From contig CALTTG010000052.1 of the NCBI GenBank assembly GCA_943908475.1, positions 1 through 19,704 on the forward strand: a stretch of 19,704 nt of DNA. The letters run 5' to 3'. The stretch is from an uncultured Burkholderiales bacterium. GTDB lineage: Bacteria; Pseudomonadota; Gammaproteobacteria; Burkholderiales; Burkholderiaceae_C. Shown in pieces: positions 1-7,505 of the stretch. The first letter of the stretch is position 1; each line of letters opens with the position of its first letter. The notes beneath the pieces were generated by a model. The model was not told the DNA's origin and ran no database searches. It saw only the letters and a list, made by a program, of their open reading frames with translations. Position numbers and translations under genes: made by a program.

Positions 1-1
1 G

Positions 2-676
2 TTCATGGAGAAGCACTCGGTCAGCCGCCTCATTGGCGCGCCTCCCGGCTATGTGGGCTACGAAGAAGGGGGCACGCTGACCGAGGCCGTGCGCCGCAAG
101 CCCTACAGCGTGGTGCTGCTCGACGAGGTGGAGAAGGCCCACCCTGACGTGTTCAACGTGCTGTTGCAGGTGCTGGACGACGGCCGACTGACCGATGGCC
201 AGGGGCGGACTGTGGACTTCAAGAACACCGTGATCGTGATGACCTCCAACCTGGGCTCGCAGCACATCATGCAGATGGCCGGTGAGCCTCAGGAAGACAT
301 CCGAGAGGCGGTGTGGGGCGAGGTCAAGCAACACTTCCGCCCGGAGTTCCTCAACCGCATCGACGAGGTGGTGGTGTTCCATGCGCTGGACCAGGCGCAC
401 ATCGAATCGATCGCGAAGATTCAGCTCAAGGGGCTGGAAGCACGCATCGCCCAGATGGACATGAAGCTCGAGGTCAGTCCGGAGGCCTTGATCGAATTGG
501 CCAAGGTCGGGTTCGACCCCGTGTTCGGTGCGCGGCCGCTCAAGCGGGCCATCCAGCAGCGGATTGAGAACCCGGTGGCCAAACTCATCCTCAAGGGGCA
601 GTTTGGTCCCAAGGATGTGATCCCGGTGACGGTGAGCAAGGCGGGCGATTTCGAGTTCACCCGCGTGGTGCACTGA
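2..676 (+). CDS. clpB: ATP-dependent chaperone ClpB, C-terminal part (5' truncated by window)
   Basis: This is the C-terminal end of the ClpB disaggregase. ClpB is a hexameric AAA+ ATPase that works with DnaK/DnaJ/GrpE in the cytoplasm to pull polypeptides out of aggregates. The open frame runs off the left edge; the codon at 2-4 (Phe) precedes the first visible Met, so the true start is outside. The fragment of about 224 residues covers most of the second nucleotide-binding domain. It shows the pore-loop motif GAPPGYVGYEEGG (about 11-23), Walker B VVLLDE (about 36-41) followed by EKAHPDVFN, a sensor-1 region around MTSNLGS (79-85), the arginine-finger motif FRPEFLNRIDE (111-121) and the sensor-2 motif GARPLKRAIQ (175-184). 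These match ClpB rather than ClpA or ClpX. The stop at 674-676 lies 9 bases from the stop of the convergent oxygenase gene, with no hairpin terminator between them. Confidence 0.96.
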   Translation, partial: FMEKHSVSRLIGAPPGYVGYEEGGTLTEAVRRKPYSVVLLDEVEKAHPDVFNVLLQVLDDGRLTDGQGRTVDFKNTVIVMTSNLGSQHIMQMAGEPQEDIREAVWGEVKQHFRPEFLNRIDEVVVFHALDQAHIESIAKIQLKGLEARIAQMDMKLEVSPEALIELAKVGFDPVFGARPLKRAIQQRIENPVAKLILKGQFGPKDVIPVTVSKAGDFEFTRVVH

Positions 677-685
677 TCGCCCAGG

Positions 686-2107
686 TCAGCGCAAGCTGGC
701 CGCCGGCACCCAGTTCCCATGAAACCCCATGGGAATCCGCGCCGGGATTTCGACCACCGCCTGCGGCTGCATGGAACGGGCGTCGACCACGTGGAACTCA
801 CCCAGTTCTGTGCGCAGGTTGAAGGCATAGCCGATCAACCACCCGTCGTCTTCCAACAGGGTCTGGCCCGGTGCGGCTGTGCGCGGCACGAACACGAATT
901 CGCCGGGTTTGAGCTCAGGGCCCAGACACAAAGCGGTGGTGCGTGTGTCGTTCAAGTCGTGCTTCAGCAGGTGTTGGCCACCGGCCTGGTCCACCGAAAA
1001 CTCCACCGCGTAGGCGTAGCGATAGGGTTGACCCACCAGGGTTTCATTGAGCCGGGGGAACTCTTGTGCTCGCTCGCAAATCACCCGACGCTCCACCCGG
1101 TGACCTTGGGCGGGCAGGGTCCAGCGTTCAAAGCGCGGCTGCGTGTCGGCTTCGGGCCCCACCCGCGATTGATCGAACATGTGTCGGTGCACCACCACAT
1201 CCATCACCACCGACCCATCGGGCTGATCGAACGCATTGCAGGGGTGGAACACGTAGCACGGGTCGATGTCGTACCAACGCATGTCTTGCACCTCGCCATG
1301 ACGAGGCAACAGGCCAATCCGTGCAGGGTGGCGTCGATCCCAGGTGTAGGGGAAGCTCTCCCGCTTGATGAGGGACCACCAAGAGAATGTCACCGGCAGG
1401 TCCATCACCACCACCTGGGTGGGCGTGATGGCGCAGTCGTGCACCATGGGGCCGTGCTTGACGGGGATGTGCACCACCTTGTCCACCTGGCCTGCGGCAT
1501 TGACCCGCACATAGCTCAGCTCTCGGTGTTTGACAGCGTCGTAACAGACGGCGTGCAGGTCGCCAGTGATGGGGTCGTGGTGTGGGTGCGCGCTGAACGG
1601 ATGCCTCGTGGGGCTGTCGAACAGACCATGCTTGACCGTGTTGAGCTCGGCATCGAGTTGCACGGGGGCTGGGCCGGCTTCCACCGAGGCCCAGATGCGA
1701 CCGGCGTGACCAAAGACATTGGTGTTCACCGTGTCAAAAATGCCGCGTGTTTCACCGGGCACTTTGGGGCGCCCCAAGGCTTGTTGCACGCTGGCGCTGC
1801 CGATGTACCGGTTGCGGTACCACAAGGCTTGCCCGCCCTGCAGCTTCAGGCCGTGCACCATGCCATCGCCCGTGAACCAGTGGTGCTTGTCACCTTTGGG
1901 CACCGTCATCGGGTTGGGGCCAATGCGCACATACAGCCCGTTGAGATCGTTGGGCAGATCGCCTCGCACGCGGGGATGGTGGTGGGTGACCTCTTCTTCC
2001 ACGGGGGCGAAGGCCCCCAACAGAAACGGGTTGCCTGGGGTGGTGGGCGCTTGCGCTTGGGCGCCACGAGGCAAAGGCAAGGTGGCGGTGCTCAGGCTGG
2101 TCGTCAT
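686..2107 (-). CDS. Carotenoid oxygenase (RPE65/CCD) family protein, non-heme Fe(II) dioxygenase
   Basis: A 473-residue protein of the carotenoid-cleavage / lignostilbene dioxygenase family. These seven-bladed propeller enzymes split C=C double bonds of apocarotenoids or stilbenes with O2. The four iron-binding histidines are visible in their usual contexts: H174 (SAHPHHDP), H223 (GPMVHDCA), H288 (YVFHPCNAF) and H463 (MGFHGNWVPA). The N-terminal family motif GLYVRIGPNP is at 57-66 and FTGDGMVHG at 78-86. Length is normal for bacterial members and there is no obvious signal peptide, so it is probably cytoplasmic. The start is the ATG at 2107; a plausible promoter lies just upstream. The gene is divergent from a TetR regulator, which suggests control by a small molecule, possibly the substrate or product (inference). 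No carotenoid biosynthesis gene is nearby, so the substrate is unknown and a phenolic stilbene is as likely as a carotenoid. Confidence 0.92.
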   Translation of the reverse strand: MTTSLSTATLPLPRGAQAQAPTTPGNPFLLGAFAPVEEEVTHHHPRVRGDLPNDLNGLYVRIGPNPMTVPKGDKHHWFTGDGMVHGLKLQGGQALWYRNRYIGSASVQQALGRPKVPGETRGIFDTVNTNVFGHAGRIWASVEAGPAPVQLDAELNTVKHGLFDSPTRHPFSAHPHHDPITGDLHAVCYDAVKHRELSYVRVNAAGQVDKVVHIPVKHGPMVHDCAITPTQVVVMDLPVTFSWWSLIKRESFPYTWDRRHPARIGLLPRHGEVQDMRWYDIDPCYVFHPCNAFDQPDGSVVMDVVVHRHMFDQSRVGPEADTQPRFERWTLPAQGHRVERRVICERAQEFPRLNETLVGQPYRYAYAVEFSVDQAGGQHLLKHDLNDTRTTALCLGPELKPGEFVFVPRTAAPGQTLLEDDGWLIGYAFNLRTELGEFHVVDARSMQPQAVVEIPARIPMGFHGNWVPAASLR

Positions 2108-2134
2108 GGGGCGTCCTTGATGTGTGCGTTGTGA

Positions 2135-2172
2135 ACATCGCCATTGAACGCCAAGATGTGTACGATGTCAAC
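2135..2172. promoter_or_regulatory. Candidate operator for the adjacent TetR regulator
   Basis: The 65-base gap between the divergent oxygenase and tetR genes holds an inverted repeat, ACATCG (2135-2140) and CGATGT (2163-2168). It also holds a 9-base tandem near-repeat, GATGTGTAC (2155-2163) then GATGTCAAC (2164-2172). Both overlap the -35 TTGACA of the oxygenase promoter. TetR-family genes often regulate a divergent neighbour from a palindrome in the shared gap (family knowledge); that this particular sequence is the site is inference. Confidence 0.3.
2143..2171 (-). promoter_or_regulatory. Candidate sigma-70 promoter for the carotenoid oxygenase gene
   Basis: Reading the minus strand, a perfect TTGACA (2166-2171) is followed after exactly 17 bases by TTCAAT (2143-2148; 4 of 6 matches to the -10 consensus). 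The start codon at 2107 lies about 36 bases downstream of the -10. The element sits in the short gap to the divergent tetR gene, so a regulator bound here could affect both genes. No transcript data are visible; this is a motif match only. Confidence 0.45.
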
Positions 2173-2796
2173 ATGTCCGAGACGCGTTCAGATTCCCGCA
2201 GTTATCACCACGGCAACCTCAAGGCCAGCTTGATTGAAGCTGGATTGGCGGCCTTGGCTCACACCGAGGCCGAAGACTTGAGCCTGCGCCAGTTGGCCAA
2301 GGCGCTGGGGGTGTCGGCCAATGCGGCGTACCGCCACTTTGAAGACAAAGATGCTTTGCTCAGCGCCATGGCGGCCGAGGGCTTTCGACGTTTTGCAGCC
2401 ACGCAGCGGGCCAGTGTGGCCCACGTGGCCCTGGCGGAAGATCGCCTGAAGGCCTCTGGGCGTGACTACGTGGCATTTGCATGGGCCCACCCGGCGCTGT
2501 ACCGATTGATGTTTCAACGCCTGTCATGCACGGTGACCGATCCCGACTTGGCCTTGCACGCCGGCGAGGCCTTGACCGTGCTGCTGGAAGCCACGTCCAG
2601 CCTCATTGGTGCGCCCGTGCACGATGAGCGCGTGCGGGTGGCCGCGGCTGCGTCCTGGAGCCTGGTGCATGGGCTCAGTGCCTTGTCCCAAGGTGGGCAA
2701 TTGGCCGTGTTCGGACTGCCCGCTCACGAATTGATCGACCGCGTGCTGGACATGCCCTCCATGCTGCAGTCGGTCGCCTCGCTTCAGCCGCGCTGA
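2173..2796 (+). CDS. TetR/AcrR family transcriptional regulator with WHG-type C-terminal domain
   Basis: A 207-residue one-component repressor. The N-terminal DNA-binding domain starts at YHHGNLKASLIEAGLAAL (11-28). It contains the helix-turn-helix SLRQLAKALGVSANAAYRHF (37-56), typical of TetR proteins. The C-terminal ligand-binding part carries FAWAHPALYRLMF (102-114) and SWSLVHG (161-167), characteristic of the WHG (TetR_C_33) subgroup. The ATG at 2173 is chosen because the family normally begins about ten residues before YHHGNL; an in-frame ATG at 2122 would add 17 atypical residues and lie only 14 bases from the divergent start. No clear Shine-Dalgarno precedes 2173. It is divergent from the carotenoid oxygenase gene, its most likely target, and its stop codon overlaps the convergent MAPEG-like gene by 13 bases. 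The effector is unknown. Confidence 0.9.
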   Translation: MSETRSDSRSYHHGNLKASLIEAGLAALAHTEAEDLSLRQLAKALGVSANAAYRHFEDKDALLSAMAAEGFRRFAATQRASVAHVALAEDRLKASGRDYVAFAWAHPALYRLMFQRLSCTVTDPDLALHAGEALTVLLEATSSLIGAPVHDERVRVAAAASWSLVHGLSALSQGGQLAVFGLPAHELIDRVLDMPSMLQSVASLQPR

Positions 2797-3212
2797 ATTT
2801 GTGCCCAGGCCAGCGTGCCCCACATGCCCAGCAGCCAGAGGCTGCTCAGGAAATACGCCACAAAACGGTGGGTGACCTGGTTGGGGCCGCATTGAATCAG
2901 GCTGTGCACGACGCGCAAGCCCACATAGGCCCATGCCGCCAGGGCCATCTCGTCCGTGGCGTGCTCGGTGGCCAGCAGCACGGCGCACCAGGCGTAAAAC
3001 AGCACCGGCATTTCGAACAGGTTGCGGAAGTTGTCTGAGGCCTGCACCTGGCTCAAGCGCGCATTGACCTCTTGTGAGGTCGACACCTGATGCATGCCCA
3101 CTTGCCGAGCCTTCATCTCGCTCACCCGAACCCACAGCAGCCTGAGCATCACCAGGCCACTCAGGCCCGCCAGCGCCGCGCAGGCCAACACGATTTGAGA
3201 GACAGCAGACAT
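2784..3212 (-). CDS. MAPEG-family-like integral membrane protein
   Basis: A 142-residue hydrophobic protein with four likely membrane helices (about 5-28, 68-82, 90-107 and 117-137). The central NFRNLFEMPVLFY (61-73), the following AWAYVGLRVVHSLIQ (93-107) and N111/R116 match the MAPEG family (membrane-associated proteins in eicosanoid and glutathione metabolism). Bacterial members of this type mostly have no known reaction, and glutathione use is unproven here. The start at 3212 is supported by a good Shine-Dalgarno (AAGGAAG on the minus strand, 3215-3221); an in-frame upstream extension to 3308 lacks such support and would run into the LysR gene. The gene is divergent from that LysR regulator and its 3' end overlaps the 3' end of tetR by 13 bases. 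Confidence 0.8.
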   Translation of the reverse strand: MSAVSQIVLACAALAGLSGLVMLRLLWVRVSEMKARQVGMHQVSTSQEVNARLSQVQASDNFRNLFEMPVLFYAWCAVLLATEHATDEMALAAWAYVGLRVVHSLIQCGPNQVTHRFVAYFLSSLWLLGMWGTLAWAQIQRG

Positions 3213-3243
3213 GACTTCCTTTTTTTCAGAGGGGTGGTAACGG

Positions 3244-3262
3244 GCTCGACTGTAGAGCGAGC
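3244..3262. promoter_or_regulatory. Inverted repeat in the MAPEG-lysR divergent gap
   Basis: GCTCG (3244-3248) and CGAGC (3258-3262) form 5-base arms around a 9-base spacer in the 94-base gap between the MAPEG-like gene and the divergent LysR-type gene. LysR regulators commonly bind an interrupted dyad in such a gap (family knowledge). The arms are short and do not show the classic T-N11-A spacing, so this is a weak operator candidate. Confidence 0.2.
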
Positions 3263-3306
3263 GCCAAGGGCGCGACAAACGATGATTGCTCCGCGACAAT
3301 GAAGCC

Positions 3307-4212
3307 ATGCTTCACCGTCCGCCCCCCTTGCAGTGGCTGCCCGCTTTCGATGCGGCAGCCCGTCATCTCAGTTTCAGCAAAGCGGCCGAAGAGTTGCACG
3401 TGTCCACTTCGGCCATTGGCCAGCAAATTCGTCAGTTGGAGGCGCACCTGGGGCAGAGGCTGTTCATTCGCCTGACCCGACAGGTCGTGTTGACCGAGGC
3501 AGGCGTCGCCTATGCGGAACTCTGCACGCGCCTGCTGGGTGGCTTTCGCCGTGGGCACGACCGCTTCATGCAGCGGCATGCCGCCCCAGCCCTTCGCATC
3601 AGCATGACGCCCTTGGTGGCCCATGAGCTCATCTTGCCGGCCTTGGCCGAGTTCCAGTCACGGCACCCTGGCATCACTTTGCAGATCGAATCGACCATGG
3701 CCCTGGCGGATTTTGAGGACCAGACCCTGGACGCGGCCTTGCGATTTGGCGAGCCGCCGTGGTCGGGCCTGACCGCCTTGCCCCTGAGCCGCTGCCGGGC
3801 CACCTTGGTGGCTTCGCCCTCACTGGCATTGCCGTCCCCCTTGCGGGGCGCCGACGATCTGGCGGCTTGCACCTTGATCCACCAGCGGGCTGACCAGCGA
3901 GACTGGGATCTGGTGGCCGCGCACTGGGGGCGATCCCGCCTGGCGAGGCGCTCGGACTTGGTCCTGGACTCCAACCTCTCGGCCTTGCGTGCGGCTGAAC
4001 AAGGCTTGGGGGTGGCCATTGCCGTCTGGCCCTTGGTGCAGCCCTGGTTGGACCAAGGTCGCCTGGTCGCTCTGTTGCCACCCATTGCCTTGAACGCCGG
4101 CGATCACTTCGTGTTTCGGGACGACAACCCCCAGCGCGAGCGTCTGGTCGAGGTTCACGCCTGGATCAAGTCTTTGTTTCAGCGCTTGGAAGCTCACGCG
4201 GACGCAGCTTGA
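3307..4212 (+). CDS. LysR family transcriptional regulator, GcvA-like
   Basis: A 301-residue regulator. The N-terminal winged helix-turn-helix spans PLQWLPAFDAAARHLSFSKA (7-26), the recognition region AAEELHVSTSAIGQQIRQLE (26-45), and LFIRLTRQVVLTEAG (52-66). The opening LPAFDAAARHLSFSKAAEELHVS pattern is typical of the GcvA subgroup. From about residue 95 a periplasmic-binding-protein-like effector domain follows. The ATG at 3307 gives the usual few residues before the helix-turn-helix; a TTG at 3286 is possible but less likely. The gene is divergent from the MAPEG-like gene. It overlaps the convergent hydrolase by 47 bases, so the two mRNAs would share antisense 3' ends. GcvA-type proteins control many different targets, so neither the glycine-cleavage system nor any other regulon can be assigned here. 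Confidence 0.9.
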   Translation: MLHRPPPLQWLPAFDAAARHLSFSKAAEELHVSTSAIGQQIRQLEAHLGQRLFIRLTRQVVLTEAGVAYAELCTRLLGGFRRGHDRFMQRHAAPALRISMTPLVAHELILPALAEFQSRHPGITLQIESTMALADFEDQTLDAALRFGEPPWSGLTALPLSRCRATLVASPSLALPSPLRGADDLAACTLIHQRADQRDWDLVAAHWGRSRLARRSDLVLDSNLSALRAAEQGLGVAIAVWPLVQPWLDQGRLVALLPPIALNAGDHFVFRDDNPQRERLVEVHAWIKSLFQRLEAHADAA

Positions 4213-5248
4213 GGGTCTGCCCCACAGCCAGCACGTCGAAACGATCTGCCGGCACACCTGCGGCCTTGAGCGCCCGCGCCAGTGCCCGAGGGGGTTCATC
4301 CAGGGCCTCGTCGGTCAACTGAAAGCAGCCCCAGTGCACTGCCATGGCCCGTTTGCAGGCGATGTCCTGAAAAATCTGCACCGATTCCTCGGGGTTCACA
4401 TGCTGGTCCTTCATGAACCAGCGGGGCTCGTAGGCGCCAATGGGCAGCAAGGCCAGGTCGAACCCGCCGCCACGTTCTGGCGTGTGCTCGCGCGCGAAGT
4501 GCTGGCGGATGTCGACAAAGTCTTTGGAATAGGCCGTGTCACCCGCAAAGAACAGGTGGCAATCGGGGGACAACACCGCAAAGCCACCCCACAGGCTCCT
4601 CAAGGCGTCCGTGGCCGTTCGCGCCGACCAATGCTGGGCGGGCGTCAGCACCACCGGGATGCGCAGGTTGTGTGCCGTGGCCTCGATCACGTGGGTGTCC
4701 CACCAGTCGAGCTCCACCACGCGGTTCAGGCCCCAGCGGTGCAGCCACTTCTTGTGGGCCAGCGGGCAAATCACCAGGGGCGGCCCGCCCGACTGCTGTG
4801 CCAGGGCCTTCATGGAGCCCTCGTCGAGGTGGTCGTAATGGTTGTGAGACAGCAAGACCACATCGATGTGGGGCAACTGCTGCAGGCTCAACCCCGGCGG
4901 GGTTTGACGTCGGGGCCCCGCCCACTGCACAGGAAAGCACCGCTCTGAGAAGACCGGATCGGTGAGGATGTTCAGCCCGCCGATTTGAAGCAGCACCGTG
5001 ATGTGGCCGATCCATGTGGCCGAAGGCTGCATGGCCAGCCCGGCACGGGCATTGGCGTGGATGAACGCCAGGTCGGGTGCCACCACGGGCAATGGGGTCG
5101 TGAGTGGGCGTGGGTGCCCCGATCGCCAGGCCTGCCAGCGCCAGCGCAACACCTCATGCCAGCGTTTGCCCCTGAACGAGAGGTAGTTGTTTTGGAACCC
5201 ATCAGGGCGGTGATGCGTCTTGTGCGGATTGAAGTGGGGATTCTTCAT
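4166..5248 (-). CDS. Metallo-beta-lactamase-fold hydrolase, NAPE-PLD-like
   Basis: A 360-residue metal-dependent hydrolase. The diagnostic HxHxDH motif is present as SHNHYDHLD (134-142), preceded by GLNILTDPVFSER (91-103). Further likely metal ligands are H206 (TPAQHWSAR), D237 (FFAGDTAYS) and H305 (AVHWGCF). The order and spacing fit the family of N-acylphosphatidylethanolamine phospholipase D and bacterial relatives such as UlaG/RomA-like proteins; these use a di-zinc site to cleave phosphodiester or lactone bonds. No signal peptide or lipoprotein box is visible. The bacterial substrate is unknown and activity on NAPE is only suggested by similarity. The start at 5248 is the only Met before the conserved core that gives a normal length. 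The 3' end overlaps the convergent lysR gene by 47 bases. Confidence 0.85.
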   Translation of the reverse strand: MKNPHFNPHKTHHRPDGFQNNYLSFRGKRWHEVLRWRWQAWRSGHPRPLTTPLPVVAPDLAFIHANARAGLAMQPSATWIGHITVLLQIGGLNILTDPVFSERCFPVQWAGPRRQTPPGLSLQQLPHIDVVLLSHNHYDHLDEGSMKALAQQSGGPPLVICPLAHKKWLHRWGLNRVVELDWWDTHVIEATAHNLRIPVVLTPAQHWSARTATDALRSLWGGFAVLSPDCHLFFAGDTAYSKDFVDIRQHFAREHTPERGGGFDLALLPIGAYEPRWFMKDQHVNPEESVQIFQDIACKRAMAVHWGCFQLTDEALDEPPRALARALKAAGVPADRFDVLAVGQTLKLRPRELPSAETKT

Positions 5249-5261
5249 GGGCGCTCAGGCT

Positions 5262-5302
5262 AGCAAAAAGAAAAGCCCCGAGGCCATTGGCATCAGGGCT
5301 TT
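5262..5302 (-). terminator. Rho-independent terminator of the fumarase gene
   Basis: On the minus strand, AAAGCCC and GGGCTTT arms (5296-5302 with 5272-5278) enclose a 17-base loop and are followed by a T-rich run, TTTTCTTTTTGC (down to 5262). It begins about 30 bases after the fumarase stop codon and ends 14 bases before the start codon of the downstream hydrolase, separating the two minus-strand genes into different transcripts. Confidence 0.8.
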
Positions 5303-5332
5303 GCAATGCGCAACACAGTGCTCAGGTCAGAC

Positions 5333-6859
5333 TCACTCGGTTTTCACCGGGATCTTGCCGATTTTGGCCTGCCAGGTCTTGGGCCCTTCAATGTGAGCGC
5401 TGGTGCCGCCGGCGTCCACCGCCACGGTCACGGGCATGTCGACCACGTCGAATTCGTAGATGGCTTCCATGCCCAGGTCTTCAAATCCCACCACCTTGGC
5501 GCCCTTGATGGCCTTGGACACCAGGTAAGCCGAGCCGCCCACGGCCATCAGATAGGCACTTTGGTGCTTCTTGATGGACTCGATGGCGACTGGGCCGCGC
5601 TCAGCCTTGCCCACCATCGAGATGAGGCCGGTTTCCTCCAGCATCATGTCGGTGAACTTGTCCATGCGGGTGGCGGTGGTGGGGCCGGCAGGGCCGACCA
5701 CTTCGTCGCGCACTGGGTCGACCGGGCCCACGTAGTAGATCACGCGGTTGGTGAAGTCCACGGGCAGCTGTTCACCCTTGGCCAGCATGTCCTGGATGCG
5801 CTTGTGCGCGGCGTCACGACCGGTCAGCATCTTGCCGTTGAGCAGCAGGGTGTCGCCCGGCTTCCAGCTGGCCACTTCGGCCTTGGTCAGCGTGTTCAGG
5901 TCGACGCGCTTGCTCTTGTTGTAGTCAGGCGCCCAGTGCACGTTGGGCCACAGGTCCAGGCTGGGCGGGTCGAGGTACACGGGGCCCGAGCCGTCCATCA
6001 CGAAGTGGGCGTGGCGGGTGGCCGCGCAGTTCGGGATCATGGCAATGGGCTTGGAAGCCGCGTGCGTCGGGTAGGTCTTGATCTTCACATCGAGCACGGT
6101 GGTCAGGCCGCCCAGGCCCTGCGCGCCGATGCCCAGGGCATTGACCTTCTCGTACAGCTCGATGCGCAGCTCTTCCAGCTTGTTCTGGGGACCGCGCTCG
6201 AGCAGTTCGTACATGTCGATGTCGTCCATCAACGATTCTTTGGCAAGCAGGGCGGCCTTTTCGGCCGTGCCACCGACGCCAATGCCCAGCATGCCGGGTG
6301 GGCACCAGCCAGCACCCATGGTCGGCACGGTTTTGAGCACCCAGTCGACGATGTTGTCGCTTGGGTTGAGCATGTACACCTTGCTCTTGTTTTCCGAGCC
6401 ACCGCCCTTGGCGGCCACGGTCACATCCACCGTGTCGCCGGGCACCAGTTCCATGAAGACCACGGCAGGCGTGTTGTCCTTGGTGTTCTTGCGCTCGAAG
6501 ATCGGGTCGCTCAGCACCGAGGCGCGCAGCTTGTTGTCCGGGTTGTTGTAGCCCCGGCGCACGCCTTCGTCCACGGCATCCTGAATGGAGCGGGCGCCAA
6601 AGCCTTCCCATTTCACGCCCATGCCGATCTTCAGGAACACGTTGACGATGCCGGTGTCCTGGCAAATGGGACGACGCCCTTCGGCGCACATGCGCGAGTT
6701 GGTCAGGATCTGTGCGATCGCGTCCTTGGCCGCTGGCGATTCTTCGCGCTCGTAGGCGCGGGCCAAATGGGCGATGTAGTCGGCAGGGTGGTAGTACGAG
6801 ATGTACTGCAGCGCAGCTGCGACGCTTTCAACGAGGTCGTCGTGGCGAATGGTCGTCAT
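5333..6859 (-). CDS. fumA: Fumarate hydratase, class I (iron-sulfur)
   Basis: A 508-residue class I fumarase that interconverts fumarate and L-malate in the TCA cycle. Class I enzymes use an oxygen-labile [4Fe-4S] cluster; the three expected cysteines are C66 (RPICQDTG), C186 (GWCPPGM) and C278 (IPNCAATRHAHF). Other conserved blocks are KGGGSENKS (151-159), GIGVGGTAEKA (192-202) and GPAGPTTATRMD (389-400). N- and C-terminal domains are fused in one chain and the length matches FumA/FumB rather than split or class II (FumC) forms. The start at 6859 is followed by the usual N-terminal helical region. The gene stands alone, with a terminator downstream and a 100-base gap upstream. A minus-strand CATAAT at 6916-6921 could be its -10, but I see no good -35. 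A closely related class I hydro-lyase activity, such as tartrate or mesaconate, cannot be excluded from sequence. Confidence 0.93.
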   Translation of the reverse strand: MTTIRHDDLVESVAAALQYISYYHPADYIAHLARAYEREESPAAKDAIAQILTNSRMCAEGRRPICQDTGIVNVFLKIGMGVKWEGFGARSIQDAVDEGVRRGYNNPDNKLRASVLSDPIFERKNTKDNTPAVVFMELVPGDTVDVTVAAKGGGSENKSKVYMLNPSDNIVDWVLKTVPTMGAGWCPPGMLGIGVGGTAEKAALLAKESLMDDIDMYELLERGPQNKLEELRIELYEKVNALGIGAQGLGGLTTVLDVKIKTYPTHAASKPIAMIPNCAATRHAHFVMDGSGPVYLDPPSLDLWPNVHWAPDYNKSKRVDLNTLTKAEVASWKPGDTLLLNGKMLTGRDAAHKRIQDMLAKGEQLPVDFTNRVIYYVGPVDPVRDEVVGPAGPTTATRMDKFTDMMLEETGLISMVGKAERGPVAIESIKKHQSAYLMAVGGSAYLVSKAIKGAKVVGFEDLGMEAIYEFDVVDMPVTVAVDAGGTSAHIEGPKTWQAKIGKIPVKTE

Positions 6860-6906
6860 GGCAGGGCCTTTTTGGGGCTTGAGCGTTGGGGGATGTGGTG
6901 TGTTCG

Positions 6907-6929
6907 AAAAGCGCCATTATGCAAGGCGC
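6907..6929 (-). terminator. Weak hairpin terminator after the UPF0114-DUF2062 unit
   Basis: On the minus strand, GCGCC (6925-6929) pairs with GGCGC (6911-6915) across a 9-base loop and is followed by TTTT (6907-6910). It lies about 30 bases downstream of the DUF2062 stop. The stem is only 5 pairs and the T run short, and the loop contains the CATAAT that might be a fumarase -10 element, so the region could serve either role or both. Confidence 0.4.
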
Positions 6930-6959
6930 GCTTGCCCCGCCGGGGGCGTCCATGCATGG

Positions 6960-7499
6960 TCAGCGTCGACGCCAGAGCAGGTGCACGGTGGCAAAGCCCA
7001 GCACGGCACTGGCCGAGGCCATGAGCAGCAGGCCTGTCATCAGCGGGGTGCCGTGGGTCAAGGCCCAATTCAGGCTGTCGGCCAACCAGTTGTGGGCATC
7101 GATCTGCAGCCAGTCCAGGGTCAGCCCCTCAGGCAGGACCTGCGCCCCCAGTTGGTAGGCCGCGTAGTAGATCGGCGGCACGGTCAGCGGGTTGGTCACC
7201 AGGGTGCACGCCGCACTGATGGGCACATGCCCTCTGATGAAGGCCGCGCCGGCCACCGCAAACAAAATCTGAGCCACCGGCATCAGCAGCCCCATGAACA
7301 AGCCCATGGCCACCCCGCGGGCGACGCTGTGCCGCTCGAGTGCCCACAGCCGGTCGTCAGACAGGTAGGGGCTCACTGGCTTCAGCCAGGGCATGGCCAA
7401 GATGTCGTCTTTGCCAGGCGTTTGCCGACGCACATGGAACCACCCATTGCGGGCGCGCCGTTTCACCAACGTGGAGGACTTGCGCAGCGTGTGCTTCAT
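6960..7499 (-). CDS. DUF2062 domain membrane protein
   Basis: A 179-residue protein of the DUF2062 family, function unknown. The hallmark region runs from RHSVARGVAMGLFMG (56-70), through a membrane helix to about 88, to IRGHVPISAACTLVTNP (88-104) and LTVPPIYYAAYQLGA (105-119). A further hydrophobic segment lies at about 152-176 and ends in WRRR. The N-terminal 45 residues are basic and polar, so they probably lie in the cytoplasm. The start ATG at 7499 is only 6 bases after the stop of the UPF0114 gene, so the two are almost certainly co-transcribed and may be translationally coupled; I see no strong Shine-Dalgarno of its own. Family members are widespread in proteobacteria, but no reaction or partner is established that I can cite. 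Confidence 0.87.
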   Translation of the reverse strand: MKHTLRKSSTLVKRRARNGWFHVRRQTPGKDDILAMPWLKPVSPYLSDDRLWALERHSVARGVAMGLFMGLLMPVAQILFAVAGAAFIRGHVPISAACTLVTNPLTVPPIYYAAYQLGAQVLPEGLTLDWLQIDAHNWLADSLNWALTHGTPLMTGLLLMASASAVLGFATVHLLWRRR

Positions 7500-7505
7500 G
7501 GCACG

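Noticed and set aside
719..2134. Long plus-strand open frame (471 codons) opposite the carotenoid oxygenase gene
   Set aside because: It is antisense to a gene with all family motifs. The predicted protein is His/Gly/Val-rich without domains, as expected for a shadow frame in GC-rich DNA.
5306..7024. Long plus-strand open frame (572 codons) opposite fumarase
   Set aside because: Same reason: the minus strand encodes a full class I fumarase, and the antisense product is His/Val/Gly-rich low-information sequence.
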